Below are positions 12,985-16,748 of a stretch of DNA of 16,748 nucleotides, piece after piece. Both the position numbers and the translations under genes were made by a program. This stretch comes from Chloroflexota bacterium (GTDB taxonomy: Bacteria > Chloroflexota > Dehalococcoidia > Lucifugimonadales > Australimonadaceae), in contig JACZSI010000020.1 of the NCBI GenBank assembly GCA_022574265.1, positions 1-16,748 on the forward strand, in the 5' to 3' direction. Under the pieces are notes generated by a model. It was not told where the DNA came from. It made no database searches and was given only the letters and a program-made list of their open reading frames with translations. Positions within the stretch are counted from its first letter, which is position 1. Each line of letters begins with the position of its first letter.

Positions 12985-14244
12985 GTGATTAGAGCGGGTG
13001 TACTCCTCAATCGAAAGGTCGTCTTGGTGTGGCTCGCCGCCATGCTGCTCGCCGGGTTCGCCCTGGCGGCAGTGATGGTCCGGGCCGACTCGCACGGCAC
13101 GACCTACACGTTCGGTGACTTCGTCCTCGAGGACGGCAAGTTCGAGCTCCGCATGGGCGCGACGGCCTACTTCGGCTACGACGCCGAGCAGCGCATCCCG
13201 ACGATCCCCGGCCTCATCGAGATCGTCTTCGGACCGATCCAGGTCGGCGACACGCTCTCGTTCGCACGCTGCCGCCAGAGTGGCAGCCGCAGCACCAAGG
13301 AGCACCGCCTGACGATCGACGCGCTGGGCCTGGATCACAACCTCTATGGCGACACGGGCGGCGGAGCCATCGGCGACAGCGACGACACCTCCAACAACTG
13401 TGAGTTCACCTTCGACGCACCCGGCGAGTACCTCATCTACGACTCCACCGACCCCGACGGGCACGGCGTGGCCAAGATCATCGTCGAGGCGGGCCCGCCG
13501 GTTCCGCTGCCCCCGCCCACCGGGCTGGAGACCGTAGTCGTGAACCCGATCAAGGTCGACTTCGAGTCCCTCGCCAGCCGGTCGAAAGAAGAGGTCTGGA
13601 TCTACGGGTCCGGATTCGCACCGAACATCGAGCTGAACCTCTTCATCTCGCTCAACGGGGTGCTCTACGACATCAACCCGCAGCCGAGACGGGACCGCCG
13701 CGATGGCGGCGGCAGCGTCTGGCCGCTGGTGACCAACCAGTTCGGCACGTTCGCGACCAACTGGCGGTTGGGCCGCATCACGCGCCGCAACGTGGGCGAC
13801 GAGTCGATGGCCACGGTTCTCATCACGGACCTGGACTTCAACGACCTGGCGACGACGCCGATCGCGCTCTGCAACACGAGCGGCCGCGCCGACTTCGCCG
13901 CGGAGAACCCCGGCGCCGTCGAGGTGGCGTTGGGCGCCCTCGCTGATGAGATCGCCGACGCGATCGAGGCAGACCCGACCGCCAAGATCGCCTTCCACGA
14001 TGGTGGGGGCCTGAGGTCGGTCGCGAAGGATGCCGCGATCGCCAACGAGAGCGACACCGTCATCGTGCGGAACTTCGCGACGGTGACGGGCGGCTTCGAC
14101 AACCTCGCCGTCGTGTCGCACTTCGATGACTTCAACACCGGCTCGCTCGATGGCGTCGTCCCCGACATCATCATGATCACCGTCCCCGAGTGGTGCTCCG
14201 CATCACCGATCGGCGATAGGGACCGGGTTCGGTCCTCGATCTAA
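12985..14244 (+). CDS. Exported multi-domain protein with cupredoxin-like and Ig-like segments
   Basis: The GTG start is set by AAGGAGGA five bases upstream. The 419-residue protein begins with a signal sequence or anchor (about 11-33, ending MVRA before DSHG). Then come block B (GDFVLEDGKFELR and YFGY, 44-65) and a cupredoxin-like block A (IQVGDTLSFARCRQS at 85-99, H107, FDAPGEYLIYDS at 144-154, H160 in DPDGHG). C96 and C139 might form a disulfide. After a proline linker (171-178) an Ig-like segment (VWIYGSGFAPNIELNLFISL, then NQFGTFATNW, about 204-260) resembles cell-surface beta-sandwich repeats. The C-terminal 300-419 is unassigned. I do not recognise the family. It is paralogous over blocks A and B to the membrane protein at 11729. 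A strong terminator follows. Confidence 0.78.
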   Translation: MIRAGVLLNRKVVLVWLAAMLLAGFALAAVMVRADSHGTTYTFGDFVLEDGKFELRMGATAYFGYDAEQRIPTIPGLIEIVFGPIQVGDTLSFARCRQSGSRSTKEHRLTIDALGLDHNLYGDTGGGAIGDSDDTSNNCEFTFDAPGEYLIYDSTDPDGHGVAKIIVEAGPPVPLPPPTGLETVVVNPIKVDFESLASRSKEEVWIYGSGFAPNIELNLFISLNGVLYDINPQPRRDRRDGGGSVWPLVTNQFGTFATNWRLGRITRRNVGDESMATVLITDLDFNDLATTPIALCNTSGRADFAAENPGAVEVALGALADEIADAIEADPTAKIAFHDGGGLRSVAKDAAIANESDTVIVRNFATVTGGFDNLAVVSHFDDFNTGSLDGVVPDIIMITVPEWCSASPIGDRDRVRSSI

Positions 14245-14277
14245 GCCCGGGCCACGGGCCGAACACGAAGGATGAAG

Positions 14278-14311
14278 AAGCCACCCGGTTCTCGTAGCCG
14301 GGTGGCTTTTT
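14278..14311 (+). terminator. Intrinsic terminator after the exported protein gene
   Basis: AGCCACCCGG (14279-14288), a nine-base loop and CCGGGTGGCT (14298-14307) form a perfect ten-pair stem (eleven with the flanking A-T), followed by TTTT up to 14311. It begins 34 bases after the stop of the exported protein and ends only 16 bases before the next ATG. Confidence 0.9.
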
Positions 14312-14327
14312 CGTAGGCGAGGAGCCC

Positions 14328-15491
14328 ATGACGTACGAGCCCATCGACCTGCTCGACCTCGACTCGCAGCTGACCGGCGAGGAGCGCCAGGTCCGCGATG
14401 CGGTCCGCAGCTTCGTCGAGCGCGAGGCGTTGCCGAAGGTCAACGAGCACTTCCGCGCGGGGACGTTCCCGCTGGACCTGGTGCCCGCGCTCGCCGGCCT
14501 CGGCATCTTCGGCGCGTCGATCGAGGGCTACGGCTGCGCTGGGGTCGGCCCGATCGCGCACGGGCTCATCAACCGGGAGCTCGAGCGCGCCGATTCCGGC
14601 TTCCGCTCCTTCTCCTCCGTCCAAACCTCGCTCGCGATGGGCGCTATCCACCTGCACGGCTCCGAGGAGCAGCGCGAGCGCTACCTGCCGGAGATGGCCG
14701 CCGGGCGCATCCTCGGCGCCTTCGGTCTGACCGAGGCCGACCACGGCAGCGACCCGTCGAGCATGGAGACGCGCGCAGTCGCGGTCGGCGGCGGCTACGA
14801 GATCAAGGGCAGCAAGCACTGGATCACGAACGGCGGCATCGCGGACATCATGGTCGTTTGGGCGAAGCTCGACGATACGGTCCGCGGCTTCATCGTGGAC
14901 ACGAAGCTCCCCGGCTTCAGCGCGCGCGAGATCGACAATAAGCTGTCGATGCGCATGAGCGTGACGAGCGCCGTCGGCCTGGACGGCGTGGTAGTCCCAG
15001 AAGACTGCCTGCTGCCGGGGACGAAGGGGATCGGATCGGCGCTCGCGTGCCTGAACCAGGCCCGCTACGGCATCATCTGGGGCGTGACGGGCGCGGCGTC
15101 GGACTGCCTCACCCAGACGCTCGAGTACACGAAGACGCGCCACCAGTTCGGCAAGCCCATCGCGTCGTTCCAGCTCGTGCAGGCGAAGCTCGCGGACATG
15201 GCGACCGCGCTCTCGCAGGCGCAGCTGCTTGCCTTCCAGATCGGCCGGCTCAAGGAGGCGGGCAAGCTGCACTGGTCGCACATCAGCATGGCGAAGTACA
15301 ACAACGCGCGGGTAGCGCTGGACATCGCGCGCACGTGCCGCGACCTCCTTGGCGCCGCGGGCATCACCGACGACTTCTCGCCGCTCCGGCACGCGCTCAA
15401 TCTCGAAACCGTGAACACGTACGAGGGGACGCAGCACATGCACCAGCTGGTGCTGGGGCGGCATCTCACGGGGATCGACGCGATCTCGTGA
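14328..15491 (+). CDS. gcdH: Glutaryl-CoA dehydrogenase (acyl-CoA dehydrogenase family)
   Basis: The 387-residue FAD enzyme has the ordinary acyl-CoA dehydrogenase layout: FAD-side motif GAFGLTEADHGSDPSSMETR and KGSKHWITNGGIAD in the middle, and the C-terminal helical domain with RHQFGKPIASFQLVQ. Two features point to glutaryl-CoA dehydrogenase: E86 and R93 in ERADSGFRSFSSVQ, equivalent to the glutarate-binding E87 and R94 of the human enzyme, and the catalytic base E366 in TYEGTQHMHQLVLGR. It would oxidise and decarboxylate glutaryl-CoA to crotonyl-CoA in lysine, tryptophan or aromatic degradation; non-decarboxylating relatives exist, so the chemistry is not proven. GAGGAG precedes the ATG. 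No pathway partners are adjacent. The terminator hairpin just upstream leaves no space for a normal promoter. Confidence 0.9.
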   Translation: MTYEPIDLLDLDSQLTGEERQVRDAVRSFVEREALPKVNEHFRAGTFPLDLVPALAGLGIFGASIEGYGCAGVGPIAHGLINRELERADSGFRSFSSVQTSLAMGAIHLHGSEEQRERYLPEMAAGRILGAFGLTEADHGSDPSSMETRAVAVGGGYEIKGSKHWITNGGIADIMVVWAKLDDTVRGFIVDTKLPGFSAREIDNKLSMRMSVTSAVGLDGVVVPEDCLLPGTKGIGSALACLNQARYGIIWGVTGAASDCLTQTLEYTKTRHQFGKPIASFQLVQAKLADMATALSQAQLLAFQIGRLKEAGKLHWSHISMAKYNNARVALDIARTCRDLLGAAGITDDFSPLRHALNLETVNTYEGTQHMHQLVLGRHLTGIDAIS

Positions 15492-15545
15492 GAACCGAAG
15501 CCTCCAGGAGCGACTGAACTGGCAAAGTGGTGGCGCGGCCGACGC

Positions 15546-16418
15546 ATGGACGGCCCCGACTACGACCGGGCTATGGGCATCCGTTGGCCTCCCGTCAGGC
15601 GGCTGGCGCACCAACGATGGCCCACACCCAAGCGCGCTTTCCGCAGAGTCCGAGGACTTTTCACTTGGATACTGGTTGGCGCCGCCTTCGCGTATCTGAT
15701 CCCTCTGGCCGTCCACCTCGCGGCGCAAGCTCCCATCGCCATCGCCCACCGGATGACGGTCGACGACTACCGCGCGCTGGCGGCATGTCCAAAACAAGTA
15801 GCCGACGTTGTGCGGCTCGTTACTCGTGACGACTTCGAGGCCGAAGGGTCAGTCCTTGTCGATCAGTTCTGCGAGGAAGCTGCGTTCAGTCTCACCGACT
15901 CTCCCAACGTGAGGTCGGGACCTGCCCGAGCTATAGCGCCACGCTACGAGATGGCAGAGCTGGAGCGACTCGTCCACGACCTCGTGAATCTGAAGAGGAT
16001 CCAGGCCGGCCTTCCCGCTCTCGCCAGCGACGATGATCTGTCGGCCGTCGCGCGCGGCCACAGCATGGACATGGCGAAACGTGGCTACTTCGAGCATGCG
16101 ACGCCGGAGGGCTTCACTCCCAGCGACCGGGCCGCTGATGCCGGGTACAGGTGCCGCAAGGACTACGATACCTTTTACACACAGGGTATCGCGGAGAACA
16201 TCTACTCAGGCTGGCTCTACGGCTCGACCACGTTTTTCGGGCCTGTGGGAGTGAAGGACTACCTCACTCCGCGTGAGATCGCCGACGGCGCGACGGACGG
16301 CTGGATGGACAGCCCCGGTCATCGGGAGACCATCCTCGACCCCCGGTACGATCGCGTCGGCACAGGCGTGGCTGTCTCAGAAGACGAGAGTGTTCTGATA
16401 ACGCAGAACTTCTGCTAG
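15546..16418 (+). CDS. Membrane-anchored CAP/SCP-domain protein
   Basis: The 290-residue protein has a basic N-terminus, one membrane helix (about 38-62, GLFTWILVGAAFAYLIPLAV), a linker region, and a CAP domain at about 138-290. The CAP cavity residues are visible: H184 in RGYFEHATPEG, E217 in GIAENIYSG and H259 in WMDSPGHRETIL. The ending VAVSEDESVLITQNFC completes the domain. Bacterial CAP proteins are extracytoplasmic and of mostly unknown biochemical role. The start is uncertain: no ribosome site precedes the ATG at 15546 or the second ATG at 15573. Codon third positions look less GC-rich than in neighbouring genes, suggesting a different history. Confidence 0.85.
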   Translation: MDGPDYDRAMGIRWPPVRRLAHQRWPTPKRAFRRVRGLFTWILVGAAFAYLIPLAVHLAAQAPIAIAHRMTVDDYRALAACPKQVADVVRLVTRDDFEAEGSVLVDQFCEEAAFSLTDSPNVRSGPARAIAPRYEMAELERLVHDLVNLKRIQAGLPALASDDDLSAVARGHSMDMAKRGYFEHATPEGFTPSDRAADAGYRCRKDYDTFYTQGIAENIYSGWLYGSTTFFGPVGVKDYLTPREIADGATDGWMDSPGHRETILDPRYDRVGTGVAVSEDESVLITQNFC

Positions 16419-16427
16419 GCGCGTGGT

Positions 16428-16456
16428 TTGCCGAGCCGTCGGCATGCGTCGATAAT
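16428..16456 (+). promoter_or_regulatory. Promoter candidate for the alpha/beta hydrolase gene
   Basis: TTGCCG (16428-16433), 17-base spacer, GATAAT (16451-16456), matching four and five of six consensus bases. It leaves a leader of about 30 bases before the ATG at 16494. Confidence 0.42.
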
Positions 16457-16493
16457 GGCGCCCCGGCTCAAGCCGGCCAGCGGAGGAGGCGAC

Positions 16494-16748
16494 ATGGCGG
16501 TAACGATCGGCAGCCACGAGATCCCGAACGCCGAGGAGAAGTACGTCGAGCTGAACCACGGGACCACCCGCTACATCGAGGCGGGGTCCGGCTATCCGAC
16601 CATCCTGGTGCACGGCGTCGGCTACACGGGAGGCGCCCACAACTGGCTCCTGAACATCGGGCCGCTCTCGTCCAAGCTGCGGGTGCTGGCCGTGGACTGC
16701 CCGGCGTGGGGCAAGGGCGAGGGATACCTGGACCAGGAGTACTCCTTC
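16494..16748 (+). CDS. Alpha/beta hydrolase, N-terminal part (runs off window)
   Basis: Only the first 85 codons are present. GGAGGAGG at about 16482 supports the ATG at 16494. The segment YIEAGSGYPTILVHGVGYTG is the typical first strand with the HG oxyanion-hole motif, followed by HNWLLNIGPLSSKLRVLAVDCPAWGKGE, the conserved strand leading to the D-x-P-x-x-G-x-x loop. This resembles hydrolases of the meta-cleavage-product or epoxide-hydrolase type. The nucleophile elbow and the other catalytic residues lie outside the window, so the substrate class cannot be judged. Confidence 0.85.
   Translation, partial: MAVTIGSHEIPNAEEKYVELNHGTTRYIEAGSGYPTILVHGVGYTGGAHNWLLNIGPLSSKLRVLAVDCPAWGKGEGYLDQEYSF

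Noticed and set aside
14241..15797. Long minus-strand open frame opposite glutaryl-CoA dehydrogenase
   Set aside because: It is an antisense frame with no recognisable domain, lying over a gene with intact catalytic residues.

Overview
The window is high-GC (very GC-rich third codon positions), densely coding bacterial DNA. The gene types, the abundance of short hairpin repeats between genes and the frequent strong GGAGG-type ribosome sites would fit an uncultured Chloroflexota (SAR202/Dehalococcoidia-like) genome, but no marker gene here proves this. I read about 14 protein genes (two cut by the window edges), one tRNA, four or more families of short intergenic repeats and one good intrinsic terminator.

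Layout. 1-588: end of a SAM methyltransferase. 589-894: repeat-filled gap. 895-1233: cupin protein, convergent with lepA (1277-3127, minus). lepA is preceded on the same strand by hflK-hflC (5269-3243), with a recognisable promoter upstream of hflK. A PfkB sugar/nucleoside kinase (5441-6448, plus) diverges from hflK. 6449-6841: a second repeat-filled gap that also holds what looks like the last ten codons of a lost MetE-like paralogue. 6842-7987 (minus): MetE-like methyltransferase. 7988-8288: three hairpins in a row. 8289-8693: F420/FMN-type PPOX-fold oxidoreductase, overlapping tail to tail with a minus-strand set of aldo/keto reductase, small membrane protein and dienelactone hydrolase (10967-8680).

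11202-12661 (plus) holds the most interesting locus: a two-helix membrane-anchored thioredoxin-like protein whose active-site CxxC is encoded as TGA-x-x-TGC, i.e. a likely selenocysteine UxxC protein, followed 38 bases later by a membrane protein with a cupredoxin-like domain. After a tRNA-Leu(UAG) gene comes an exported protein (12985-14244) that shares two sequence blocks with that membrane protein, but in the opposite order. An intrinsic terminator, a glutaryl-CoA dehydrogenase, a CAP-domain membrane-anchored protein and the start of an alpha/beta hydrolase complete the window.

How the genes fit together: HflK/HflC form a membrane protease-regulating complex and LepA is a translation factor, so the minus-strand cluster is housekeeping. 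The thioredoxin-like and cupredoxin-like membrane proteins could act together in extracytoplasmic redox or metal chemistry; this is inference from adjacency, predicted topology and domain type. The other genes are dispersed metabolic enzymes without an obvious shared pathway.
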